From Zygaena filipendulae (lineage: Eukaryota > Arthropoda > Insecta > Lepidoptera > Zygaenidae), in assembly GCA_907165275.2 (NCBI GenBank), contig OU015660.1:10728501-10792500 (forward strand): a stretch of DNA of 64,000 bases. Reading direction: 5' to 3'. The notes under the pieces were generated by a model. It was not told where the DNA came from. It did not search any database and saw only the letters and a program-made list of their open reading frames with translations. Position numbers and translations under genes: made by a program. Below are positions 25,708 to 37,900 of the stretch, in pieces. The stretch's first letter is position 1, and the number at the start of each line of letters is the position of its first letter.

Positions 25708-27264
25708 CACACATCAAAAGTGTCTAGGGATCAACATATATTTTTGCAATAACTTTTGTCTTGATTGATATTAATTAAAATTTTCTTTAAGGATTCATCA
25801 AATAAAGTGTTTTCGTTTGTCACAGTAACGATAAGCCAAGTCACCTTTGCATTAATAAAGAAATTTGCCATTTTCCTAATAAAGGGATTTTTGACATTTG
25901 AACCACTAACATTAAAGTTCGAAAAAAAGACTGAAATAACAGTTTTCTTTAAAATTTTATTGGGTAACTTAAACAATTAATAATCCGTGTTTCTACCGCG
26001 AACACTAACAACACAAGAACATCGGTTTGGCATACTCAAAATGAGTTCATCCAAATCACGCTGTGGAATGGCCGCCCATGTTCGTTGCAACAACAAAAAA
26101 AGGTCTTCTTGCGACTGGATACCCTCCATATTCGGCAGAGCTCTTCTCTGTAGCATATCCCATGCATGCTCAATCGGGTTCAAGTCTGGCGACTGAGCAG
26201 GCCAGGGCAGGACATTGATGTTAGCTGCGGCGAGAGTCTGTCTTACAACTCTTGCGGTGTGCGGTCGTGCATTATCATGCATTAACCGAAATAAGGGACC
26301 GATTTGCACTTGTAGAGGAACGATGACGTCTGATACAATCGTCTCAGCATAAATTTGAGCGTTGAGGTTGCCTCTGATCCAAATCAACTCAGTTATTCCG
26401 CCGATCCAAATACCCGCCCATACCATGATGGTTCCACCACTATAAGGATGGACTTCCTGGCAGGATTTTAATCGCTGTTGGCGTCCAGGGGTTCTCCAGT
26501 GTCGTATACGTCTTGTATCCGGTCTCATACCAAAACGAGACTCATCAGAAAAGCACACGAAACGCCATTGTTCTTCTGCCCAATTTCTGTGTTCAAGAGC
26601 CCATGGATATCGAATCCTACGATTGTGCATTGCTATAGGTGGTACCCGTAGCGGTCTTCGGGAATGAAGGTTCACTTCATGCAAGCGGTTTCTGACTGTT
26701 TGGTCGCTAATTAAGTTCGCTGAAGAGTGATGAAGCCTCACGGCTAACATCATGGCGGTTATTGTTGGAGCTCTTCGAGTTAAGATTTGAATGTATCGGT
26801 CTTGTCTCCGTGTGGTGCAGCGATACCGTCCTCCATGGCGCTCAGCCACGGTACCAGTGCTTCGGTAACGTGTCCAAAGTCGACTGATAACACTCTGACT
26901 TGTATTCAGAGCTAAAGCCACAGTACGTTGCCGGGAACCAGCTTCTATCATTCCCACGGCTCTGAGCATTTCTTCCCTGCTTAAATGACGTCACCGCTCC
27001 ATAATAACGTTGGTTTTAATCAGTAGTAGGGAAACAGTAGCACTAATAATGTCTTCAATGCGTTGTATGTTTTTATAGGGAAAATATTGACAGCTGATTT
27101 TCATCTTTTACTCGAATTTGATTGACAGTTCCTGATTCAAATTATATAATGCACCAAAAAGGATCCATATAAATTTATAAAATCATAAATTTATTACAAA
27201 GCCACATCTCAATCTCAAGAAATCCGCATAAAAATGCTTGATCCCTAGACACTTTTGATGTGTG
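25708..27264 (-). mobile_element. Tc1 transposon with matching ends and TA duplication
   Basis: Terminal inverted repeats CACACATCAAAAGTGTCTAG (continuing GGATCAA) are identical at both ends, about 27 bp. The element is flanked by TA at 25706-25707 and 27265-27266. The paralogous repeat at 10341-10375 shows the empty site with one TA. Length 1557 bp. It holds one transposase gene. Identical ends and a long open frame suggest a recent insertion. Confidence 0.92.
25977..26969 (-). CDS. Tc1-family (DD34E) transposase
   Basis: 330-aa ORF. The N-terminal paired-like DNA-binding region has two helix-turn-helix stretches (about residues 12-36, with ALNTSQSVISRLWTRY, and 68-105, with SDQTVRNRLHEVNLHSRRP). 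The catalytic core shows D in CFSDESRFG, D in MHDNARPHTA and E in DLNPIEHAWD, with 34 residues between the last two: the DD34E spacing of Tc1. Family role: cut-and-paste transposition at TA sites. The likely original start codon is 27002-27000; in that frame codon 4 is TGA (26993-26991), so translation would have to begin at the internal Met at 26969, losing 11 residues before the first helix. The rest of the frame is intact. Activity is uncertain. Confidence 0.92.
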   Translation of the reverse strand: MLRAVGMIEAGSRQRTVALALNTSQSVISRLWTRYRSTGTVAERHGGRYRCTTRRQDRYIQILTRRAPTITAMMLAVRLHHSSANLISDQTVRNRLHEVNLHSRRPLRVPPIAMHNRRIRYPWALEHRNWAEEQWRFVCFSDESRFGMRPDTRRIRHWRTPGRQQRLKSCQEVHPYSGGTIMVWAGIWIGGITELIWIRGNLNAQIYAETIVSDVIVPLQVQIGPLFRLMHDNARPHTARVVRQTLAAANINVLPWPAQSPDLNPIEHAWDMLQRRALPNMEGIQSQEDLFLLLQRTWAAIPQRDLDELILSMPNRCSCVVSVRGRNTDY

Positions 27265-27390
27265 TACTTTCCGAGTATGAGTAATGAAAAGATTTTTAAA
27301 AACCCCTTTTTTGTAGTTAGTTACTCTTCGTTTATCGTACCTGTACCTACCTACCTACAGAATCGCGGATTCTACTCTTTTATTATAGTA

Positions 27391-27590
27391 CTAGCTGTGC
27401 CCCGCGGTTTCACCCGTGTGAAAAGTTTTTATGTAACAACTTTTTATCCCGACATCCGATTTGAATGAACAACAGCCTATATGTAGCTCCAGGCTAAACT
27501 TAATCTACCAGTGAAAACCGCATGACACTCCGTTCAGTAGATTCGGAGATTATCGCGAACAGACAGACAGACAGACAGACAGAAAAGAAT
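27391..27590 (-). mobile_element. Helitron-like element ending in (GACA)n
   Basis: It begins CTAGCTGTGCCCCGCGGTTT and runs to GAGATTATCGCGAACAGACA with five GACA units. Just downstream, 27676-27830 is a partial copy of the foldback repeat at 21407-21831. Confidence 0.6.
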
Positions 27591-27861
27591 TTTAAAAACT
27601 CTTTTTTTGTGTTTTGTTACTCTTCTTTTATCGCGGCTTCTACTCTTTTATTATAGTATAGGTAGATAGATATTATTATAGGTTTGTGCTGCCACTGACT
27701 GATTTGAAGTCGGTGACAAGCCAAATAGGGAGTGGGTAGATGGGCTAATGCCGTGCTAATGCTAATGCCACTCCCGCCACGTGCTCGTCGTGAGCAGAAC
27801 AACCTAAGAGGGCAGAGCCGATATTTTAGAAATAATACTAAAATAGTGACGATTTCTTATT

Positions 27862-28499
27862 TAATAGGGTACTTGCATGAAATTTATTATAAGAAATTGT
27901 GTCAATATTTCAAAAATAGAGCCTTAGAAAAGCGTTATCGTGAAAGATTTCCTAAAAAATGTTCAATAGTTTCCAAAATATTCAACTTTTAATTTTGTGA
28001 AACGGAACGTTGCAACGGAACACAAATCACAGCCAAGCTTAACACATGACGTCACTTTTATTTTTTAGGAAACATTTACCTCTTTCAGAGAAGGCAAAAG
28101 AAACTAAGTGCATACAGTCAACGCATATTTTCCATTTTCTGAAGTTTTTTACTTTAAAATGCATCGGTAAGATGCATTTCGATTCTTTACTGGAACTTTT
28201 GGAAGTAAATCGACATAGTTCAACCTTAATTTCGCTTTTGGATATTGAAGTTATCTATCTGTCAGTGTCACATGACCCTGTCAATACGACAGTGACATTT
28301 CTATCACAGATTAATAAGGCGTAATTTCGAACTAGTGATGTCATTCCGCGTTTCGGCGGTAAGGTCTAAAGTAGGAACTTTGAAACGCTCTATTTAATTA
28401 ATTTATGCATATATTTGTTTTATTTTTCTTGCTTTGTTTAAGTAGGCCATATATCTTTAAAATAGACTGAAATAAAAAATTCATGCAAGTACCCTATTA
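27862..28499. mobile_element. MITE/DNA transposon with ATAGGGTACTTGCATGAA ends
   Basis: The left end AATAGGGTACTTGCATGAAA and the inverted right end TTCATGCAAGTACCCTATTA are matching terminal repeats. The interior (28053-28340) includes AAAGAAACTAAGTGCATACA and ACGACAGTGACATTTC; a degenerate copy of this interior lies at 39930-40170 in EMC1. No protein of known family. Confidence 0.65.
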
Positions 28500-28968
28500 C
28501 TTACGATATGTACCTTTATGTTTTTGAATTTAGAGAAAGCACAAAAAGACATTTTATAAATATGTCAATATTTGACATACCTACGCGTAAAACGTAGTGA
28601 TTACCTTCTCTCTGCCTACGCGCTTTATCACTCGCTCCAAATAGATAGGCGAGTGGCGACTAAATTGAATAAAGTGTTAAAGTGTAGTACCTTGTACCTA
28701 CCTAAAGTTAGCGAAATTAGTACCTACTAATTAGGGTAAATTAAAGGCCTCAGTTTCCGCACCTTAGTGCGATATGTACCTCGTATAATACATAGAATGT
28801 CATTTAAAAACCATATCCTTCTTGACACGAATGCACTGACATTTGAGGTGGTAGTTGGCTGGCAGAAACGCAGTGGTTAAATTCTCCTTGGCAGCTGACA
28901 GCTGAAAGACTTGTATTGTATGGCTCATATTTATAAAAAAAAAAAAGAAAATTGTAATTTATGTAGAA

Positions 28969-31900
28969 ATGGGTATGTCATTACGTTTCAAACCCAATTT
29001 TTTGGGTTTATTACAATTTTTAAATAGTATAAACTGGTTTATTGTATTCTTTAGTTTAATTAATTTATCAGAATGTATTTACGAAGATCAAATTGGAAAA
29101 TTCGATTGGTAATTTAATTTTTTAGGTTATGTTGCTTGAGTGACAATTTGTTTCAGAAGTGCGATTGAATTATTAATTTTTCCGATGTTTGCAGGCGTCA
29201 AACATATGTGGGAAGAATTAAATTTTCTCAATTTGATACAGTGTCAACCGCTAAGAAGATAATAGTGGCTACAGAAGAGAATGTTTTGGCTGCTCTTAAC
29301 TTAAAAACTGGTATACCGTACTACACTATCCATTTCCTTGTAATCTAATTTGTCGGTCACAATTCAATTCCCACTTTAAATATTAAAAGTATTCATCAGT
29401 CGCTTTTACTTGAATTGCTCAATAACAAAGAGAATTGTTATAAACTTAAAATATTTAAATTTATACTATACATTTTAACTAATCATTACTATTCAGTTTC
29501 ACATGCCAGGTATTCTTATAATAAAAACAACAAGGTACAATTATTTCCAAATACTATGTAACAAACACTAATCTATTTCATGAAATACCTACCTTTTCCT
29601 CAAAATAAAATACAAGAATTCAAGGCATATTTTGCTCTAGAGAACAACCCACTTCTATGTACTTTTTTAACTAATATTTTTAAATTTGTCTTAAGGTCAA
29701 GTAGTATGGCGACACGTGTTAGAGAGTGCCTCCAGTGGCAACATTCAGCTGCTGCATGTTAGTGAGAAGGTGGTGACTGTTACTGGGTCAAATCCCTACC
29801 TGGTGCGAGGGTGGGACACTTCCACAGGTGAATATGTTTAGTCTAACAAAAGTTAAAACAATCAAGATGTAAATTGTCAGTTACCTACATCTTGTTTAAA
29901 GGTACCCTTTGATTTGTTAAAATACATAATTCTTTCAACAGTTAGAAGACTAATTTAAAAAACCAAAATTCCAATAGGAAAATCTTCTATGTACTTTTAA
30001 ACTTTCAATATAGGATGATTGACACAAAATACTTGAATTTAATTGAAGTTGGATATGGATGTGTTCTCCCGCAAGTATTTTGCAAGCCATTCTCTCTCTG
30101 ACTGATCATAAAATTAAAGTCTGTTAGAAAAAAAACTCTGTAAATGGAAACCTACATAATCTCAAATGTTCTACTGCTGATGTATTTTTTTCTCTTCTCA
30201 GGAGTGTTGTTATGGGAATGGTCTCTCAGCCTCCAGGATGAGAGTACAACAGATTTCTCTGAGTGGTGGGTTCAACAGGGCATGCTGGTCCACATGCTAC
30301 CAGTCTTTGGCTCACACATAGAGGTCACTATGTACAATCTGGTGACTGGACAGAACAGAGGTGCATCTTCGAAATTGCCAGCTGCTTGGACTAATGATGG
30401 GTTAGTTTAATTAATACAGGTAATATATGGTCAAAAATTTAATCTCAGAATTGGGGAATTTATATTCAGTTAAAATTCCAATAGAAAAACTTATTCTGTA
30501 GTGTAAGTTGCCTTAAAAATTCAATTTGTGTGCATACTGATGCCCTTAAAAGTCAATTTGCATGCTATACTTGTGAGGCATTTGATGCATCATGCTGCAC
30601 ATGATGCAACAAATGCAAAGCAGAATGAACAGTTACATCAGCCGCACTTAAACTGGTCTTAATTTCTTTCTCAGATGTGTGCTGTCACCACCATACTACA
30701 CCTGTGTCTCTGGTGGAATCGAGAACCAGCTCCTGTTATCACTGGATGTCACATCCAATGCCATACAAATTTTAAGCAGACCACTGTCTACCTTTATCAA
30801 TTTTACTGGTTATGGAGGCAACTTGAGGTCTTTCGATGGTAACAGTGTCACACCAGGCTTCATAATTGATGATAAGAAGATAATCCTGCTGAAAGAAAAT
30901 GAATTTGTGCCATTGAATATTGAAGTTGCCGATACAACTGCCAGTGTCACTGTCATTGACAGTTCCAGCGGACAGTTGCTGTTGCAAACTTGGTCTGATG
31001 ATGTCAAGGTTAGTGTAAAATTCTTTCTAACTTTTTATTTTTATCTAAGTACTTATTGTTAGTTACAAAAAACCTAGAAGATCCAAGCAATATGTATACA
31101 TAAGTAAAATTCTGATTCTCTCTCCTGTCACCTAGATCCTATAATCCACTTAAATACATAAAAATAAAATACTGATGCGTGTTGTATTTTTAACCTATGT
31201 GTTCGTGTTATTTGACTATTTACCGACAGTTGTTCATCCGCATGAATTTCGGGCTCTCTCGGGAATAAAAAAAGAAAAATCATATGATACTTCAGTATTT
31301 TTCGGAATCAGTTCTGTAGTTCCAGAGATTAAAAACCTTATATCCAAACACAAATTTCTCTATAATATCAACCTCTTTATAATATTAGTACCTATAGATA
31401 TTAGATACTGCTCAGAAAGTCTGACTTATCTGTGAAAAAAAAAAATACTACTCGAAATAAACCAAAAGACATTAATTATAAATTTCAGGGATTCTCTCTA
31501 ACAGCTCACAATATAGAGACTGGTGCAGAGGTCGCCGAGATAAGTTGCTCGGATGCCAAGCTGCAAATACCGGAGCCCGAGATATCGGCGGTGATGTGCA
31601 CAAAGTCGGCGCGCGAGCATCACGTGTGCCGGCTGCTGGTCACCGCCGCCGACGACGCGGCCCACTTGATGCAGCAAGCGGGTGAGATTAATTATCAATT
31701 AGTTGAAAATCTGTCACTGAGCAACTAACAGTGTCTTCCAGCAGCCTCACTTGAAAGTCAGTTCCCATTCCCATTCAATCAGGTTGGCACCGCACCTGCA
31801 TGCCTTCTGGTGTTGCACATGTCCACGGGCGGCGGTAATCAATCACTTGCCATCAGGAGTGCCACCTGCCCATTTGCCCCCTATGACATAAAAAAAAAAC

Positions 31901-34900
31901 AGTGCAAGCTCTGTAGTCGTTGTGGACCGATGACTTGGTGAAGGTCGTGGGACGCGATTGGACGCGGGAAGCGCAGGAGCGGTCGTTTTGGCGATCCTTG
32001 GAGCTATGTCCAGCAGTGGATATGATGATGATGAATCGTTACCGCTATAGAACGGAACGTATCGTCATGAGGTCAAGAAAAATTATGCACCCAAAGATTT
32101 CATATTTGAAATAGTAATAAATTGATTACAGTTCTAATACTGTGGAGGGGAAGGTTTAAAATTACAGTATTTTTATTTAACTCGTTTTAGGGCGAGTGTT
32201 GTGGACTCGCGAGGAGGCTCTCGCGTCCGTAGCGGCGGTGGAGTTCGTCGACCTGCCCGTGTCAGCGCTGGACGCCGCCATCGAGTCGGAATTCGATCAG
32301 AAGGAAGGTATGTTGGATATTATCGCAGTATATTTTGACCTCACATAGTTTTAATATCAAATGCGGTTCTATTTGCACTGCATTACAATAATTTCACTTG
32401 AATTTCGAAAACGTCTTAAAACTTTATGGCACGGTGAGGTTGGCGAAAACCAGCTGCTTGCTTGGACTAAAGAAAATGGAGGTTATCCGGTGACTGGAGC
32501 CTCGCGTGCGCGCGCTCGTCACGGCTTCCACCCGACAACCTGTAGTGTTGCGACACTTAAAATGCCGCATATAAAAACGATGGATGGGAAAGAAATTAGA
32601 CTTGACTTTTACACGTATATTTTGTACAGTCCTTGTGCGAGAAATAGCGAGGATTTTTTTTTCTTATTCACCCGATATACATACGTCATAACTCAAACAG
32701 AAAACAATAGGTATTTGTTATAAAAAAAAAATTATACTCAATTTTTGTTTTTCTAGCCGCCAAGATGTACAGTAAGTAACGAAGTAGTGTCGATTGATTT
32801 TTATCCCCATCTGTAAAACTGTTCCGCCTTTTTATATTTTATTTTAATATCATAAGTAATACGACACAATAAATAATTCAGTTGTATTTTTGCATGTGTG
32901 TATTATAGATATTAGATAATTCTTTGTCTTGTCTTATTTTAATTTTTGTGAACACTCAATTGCAACGCGTTTCTGTGTATAACTTTTTTCCTTTAGTTCA
33001 CTTCTAAAATCTTTGTATATGTATTATAATATTATTAGTACCACGAAAGCATGTCTTTGTTAATCACGATTTCAAGTCATTTGTATGAACAGACATATTG
33101 CCTCAATTGAAAAAATCTGAATCTATAATTGAATCTTCTGCCTGGTCACCGGTGGGGTTGGATTTATTTATGTATGTATATACAATAATATTTTGTTTGC
33201 TTGGTTTCCACGACACAAGCTTCTAGCTTAGTGTGAGATTAAGTAGATTTGTGTGTTAAGCAATGTTTTTAATATTTTACTTTACATATTACAGAACTAA
33301 GTACTCCACTGCGTCTGTCTGTCTGTCTGGTCGCGATAAACTCTAAAAACTATCAAAAACTACTCAATGGAAAGCAAAGGTTACTAGCGATTGTTAGGAC
33401 CTACTTTTAAACATTTTATGTACTTGTGCCAGTAATATCCACTCTTCCATATCTAGTATATTATATGAAGTAAATTAACAGCAGACCTTTAGGTCCTTCT
33501 CCTTAACCCGTCAATCGTCCAGTGTCAGTGAGCTTGAACTTGTTTGTGCGTGCGTCTGCGCAGGCTCGATATGGCTGTCGTTCACGCGCCGCATCCACAC
33601 CCAGCTGCAGCAGCTGCGCGCGCTGCTGCACGGCGGGGCCGGGGCCGGGGGCGGGGCCGGGGGCGGGGAGCCCCGCGCCGGGCCCGCGGCCGCGCAGCTG
33701 CACCGGGACTACTTCAACCTGCACAAGATCATCGTGCTCGTCACGCACGCCGGGAAGGTTAGGCTGGAGCCCTGCTAAGAGCCAAGTCTCTGTAGTGACA
33801 GAGAGCTTCGCTTATTGCTAAGAGCCAAGAAACGCGCCAATCCTAGTGAACAAACATATTGCATATGTAGATTAGCTGAATGAATATAGTAGCAGATAAC
33901 AGCAGATAGTTATCTGCTGTTGTAATGATAGCTGACTAACTGATGATGATAACATAACACAATATAACTGAAGGCAGGGAAAGGTATGACCGAGACTATT
34001 AGCTGAGCGACACATCTAGAACCAACTAGAAACTATTACAATTAATTACACCAACATAGAAGTTGTACAGTATACCAAATATCCGAAGGGAACACTGAGC
34101 AGTGCCTGGAACTTGCGACCCAGGTGTAGGTTTAATGGGGCCCCTTTACAAGGCATGAACGCTCACCTCCACTGCCCGTGCTCCCGACTTAAGCAAACCT
34201 CTGGAAACAACTAGATGACACAGCACACGTAATCACTATAGCCACTCTAGATTGATACGACACTGTTGCGACACTATAACTGCACTGAATCACGTTTTAT
34301 ATCAAGTTCTAACAAAGACGAGTCGGGCAATGGAGTGGAGCGGGGGAACGAACTTTTTAATACAGTTGCTCAAAAAGTGGCGTATTGCAGGGACGTTTAG
34401 CGTTCGGGATGTGGGCTATTACATACTCGAGCTTTTTGTTTACCTTTCCCGAACTCGTGCGTTCTCTTTGCCAACTGTCAAAAATGGCGACACGACTTTG
34501 ACACACTTTTTGCATTGCGAAACGTAGGTTTCGCATTACTAATACGACTAGCGCCATTTCTTGATCACAGTTGGAACTTAGTTGAGTTTGTTGTATTTAT
34601 GATATTTTATTAAATTGCTTAATTTTTTCGTAACTGTATTAAAAATAGTTGTTCAGTACACGTGCGGAACCGTCATTGCAACTAGTTCCGACTGTCAACC
34701 CTCACCTTCGGCTGCGCCTCGGCTCGGGTAGACATTTGTCGGAACTCTTTGCAATGACAGGCTTTCCGCACTTATAATGAAATATACTATACTACCACCG
34801 CTATTCGACAGCGGGAAGCAACAGTTATTTTTAATGAAACTACCCTCACACCGACACATACTATTGCAGCTGGCCACACTACCAACTAGCTAGGCTTGCA

Positions 34901-37900
34901 GTGTGGCCAGTTGCAATAGTATTTGATTATTGTTAGTATTTGTCTGTTGATATGTCTTTTAATATTATACTACCGACCCCGAATACGTACAGTTGTTGCA
35001 TGAATATGTAAACACTTTTGATAGCCCTTGAATCTTATTGATCAAAGACTGGCCAAAGGGTCTAACTTTTAAATTGCTGCTGCTGACTGTACATCGGTTA
35101 AATAAATAAGCCTTGTCATAATCCTAACTAATATTAGAGTTTTTGTTGATGATCGGTTGAGTAGTAAAGGCGTGTAAACTTATCACGCCTTAACTACTCG
35201 ACCAATCGTAATGAAATTTAGTATACACGTTGTCAGGGGTACAGACAAAGATATGGGGTATTTTTTACTTAGAAAAATTACTATTCCCAAGAGATAGAAG
35301 ATAGATTGAAAAAAAAAAAATTACATTAACGCGAGCGAAGTCGCGAGCATTATAGCTAGTATTATCTAATATTGTTAGATAGATTGATAGATTGTAGTGG
35401 ATGTTTGTTACTCAATCACGCAAAAATGTCTGAACGGATTTGGATGAAATTTGGCATGCACGTTGTCAGGGGTACAGAGAAGAACATAGGGTACTATTTA
35501 TCCCGGAATTCTCGCGGGAAATTCGGTATTACCGCGGGTGAAACCGCGGAGCACAGCTAGTAATATAATAGTACTAGCAGCTGTCCCGTGTGGTTTCACC
35601 TGCGATAATTTCGAATTTCCCGCGGAATTGTTCCATAAAAACTTGCCCCCCTTTATCATCCCCTAAGGGGTATCGGATGCTTACATCATACAAAGAACAC
35701 ACCCTCCTAGTTTCAGGTGTCTACACTCAGCGGTTTAGGCTGTGCGTTGACCCGTCAGTCAGTCATTCAGGACAAAGCATTTTATATGTGTATACACTGT
35801 AACTACACTGTAATGTACGTGGCTGTGTGTGTGTGTGTGTTGTCAGATATTCGGCATGGACAACTTGTCGGGCGCGATCCTGTGGCAGCGCTACGAGCCG
35901 GCGCTGGACGCGGCCGAGGCGGCGGTGTTCCTGCGGCGCAGCGCGCGCCACCCGCCGCTCGACGCCTGCCTCACCGTCGTCGGCCGGCACGCGGTGAGGC
36001 ACACACACCCACACACACGCGCACACAGACGCACGTGCACATACACACGTGCACACAAACGCATACACGCACGTACACACACACGCATACACGCATGTGC
36101 ATACACACGCGCACACACCCACGTGCACACACACGCGCACACCTACACCCACGTACTAACATATATATACACATCCATACAGGAACGTACGCACGTCCAC
36201 TCACACACATACGTACACTCACGCACACATGCACATACACACGCACGCATATCTTCGTATAAACTGTAGCAAAGGGTGACGTCACACGACATTTCTATTC
36301 AATGTATCATTATTTTTTAATTGCGTAAATAAAGAAAAATACGCGTCCGTTATTTTTGAACTGAAATCTAAAATTTAGTGGTCTATAAAGAGTTCAGCAA
36401 ACGATAAACTGATAAGATTATAAGAAAAAAGAACAGAAGCGATAATTCGTCGCGCGTGTGTTCCCGCCCGCCAGGAGACGGGCAACGGGCTGGTGATAAG
36501 CCTGAACCCGATCCGCGGCACGGCGGCGGGCGAGGGCGTGCTGCGGCTGGACGCGCGCCTGCTGCAGGCCGCGCTGCTGCCGCGCGCCGACGCCGAGCGC
36601 CTGCACGCGCTCGTGCTGCTCGACGACGCCGGCGCCGTGCAGGTGTGATCACTACGTTGGAAGAGGGGCGCTTTCATACTAATCGCTGAACCGATGGCAT
36701 TTTGTGCCAACCTTACCGATGCAATGTATGACGCGGTCTTAGTATTCCAAAGTTGGTAAAGAAGTTCGCGCGTTATATTACATATTTTGGGAATACTGTG
36801 GTAAATATACTTGGGATGGCAGCAAAGGAAGTTTTGCGCAAGTTAGAGCATTCGCTCCAACTTCCGCCTGCCCTGCCTCTCTGGTTAATTTCTCTACTTT
36901 GTCTGTGGTGGCAGGTGTTGCCGGCGTCGGCGAGCGCGCTCGTGACCGACACGCACATGTTCGTGGCGGATCGGCGCACGGCGGCCGTGGTCGGGTACGC
37001 GCTGCGCTACGACGGGCGGGTACGTCTGGGTTGCCATCTCTCTATACTGCCCCCCTAGCCAAATTGACATTCTACGATCGTTAACGCATAGATGACGTAT
37101 GTAACGAGTCGTCATGTCACTTGGTCAGCCGATCAAAACTAGTTTTTGTAACTTAGTTTTCTATGCGTTAACGATTATAGAATGTCAATTTAAGAGGGTT
37201 GGTTTACTATTTTTTGGATTAGTCGCGCTAGTTTCACTCGCTTCTCCTTCAAAATCCCCTTAGTGATAAATTTGTTCTTAGTATGCTATGCTGTTTCATT
37301 TAAACATCCGTCTAGAAGTTTTTACGTGACGCGTGTTTAAACAAATTGACAGACAGACAGATTTTACCCTCCACAAACCTCTAGAATATAATTTTCAGTG
37401 GTATGTGTATGTATACATGTGGACATTCAACAATGAAGCATGGTAATTTTACAAGTACGTTTGATTCAAAAGTTTCGGAGCCGAAGTCGGAACCGCTAGT
37501 TTACAATCAGCCGGAATTAAGTTCCGACTTATCGGAGCCGGAGTCGAAACTCCGTCACACATATCGTGTGTATGTGTGACGGTGTGGGGCGGCGTGTGTG
37601 CGGCGGCAGGAGGTGGTGGCGCAGCGCACGTGGTCGCTGCAGCTGGGCGGGGGCGGGGGCGGCGGCGGCGGCGGGGGCGGGCGGCTCGTGGCGTGGAGCG
37701 GCAAGCCGGCCGGCGAGCGCGTGCACTCGGCGGGCCGCGTGCTCGGCGACCGCAGCGTGCTCTACAAGTACAGCAACCCCAACCTGCTGCTGTTCATCAC
37801 CGAGGCGCCGGACCCGCTGCACAAGAGTGAGTCGCACACGCGCGCACTCACACTTACACACGCACGCACGCACATTCACACTGACACACGCACGCACGCA

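Noticed and set aside
34357..34557. 66-aa minus-strand ORF also present at 56772-56972
   Set aside because: Part of the 437-bp repeat; between copies the middle of the protein changes by compensating frameshifts, so the protein is not conserved.
35717..36285. Overlapping ORFs of 80-180 aa on both strands (Cys/Val or His/Thr rich)
   Set aside because: They are translations of the CA microsatellite; all frames are open because the repeat lacks stops.
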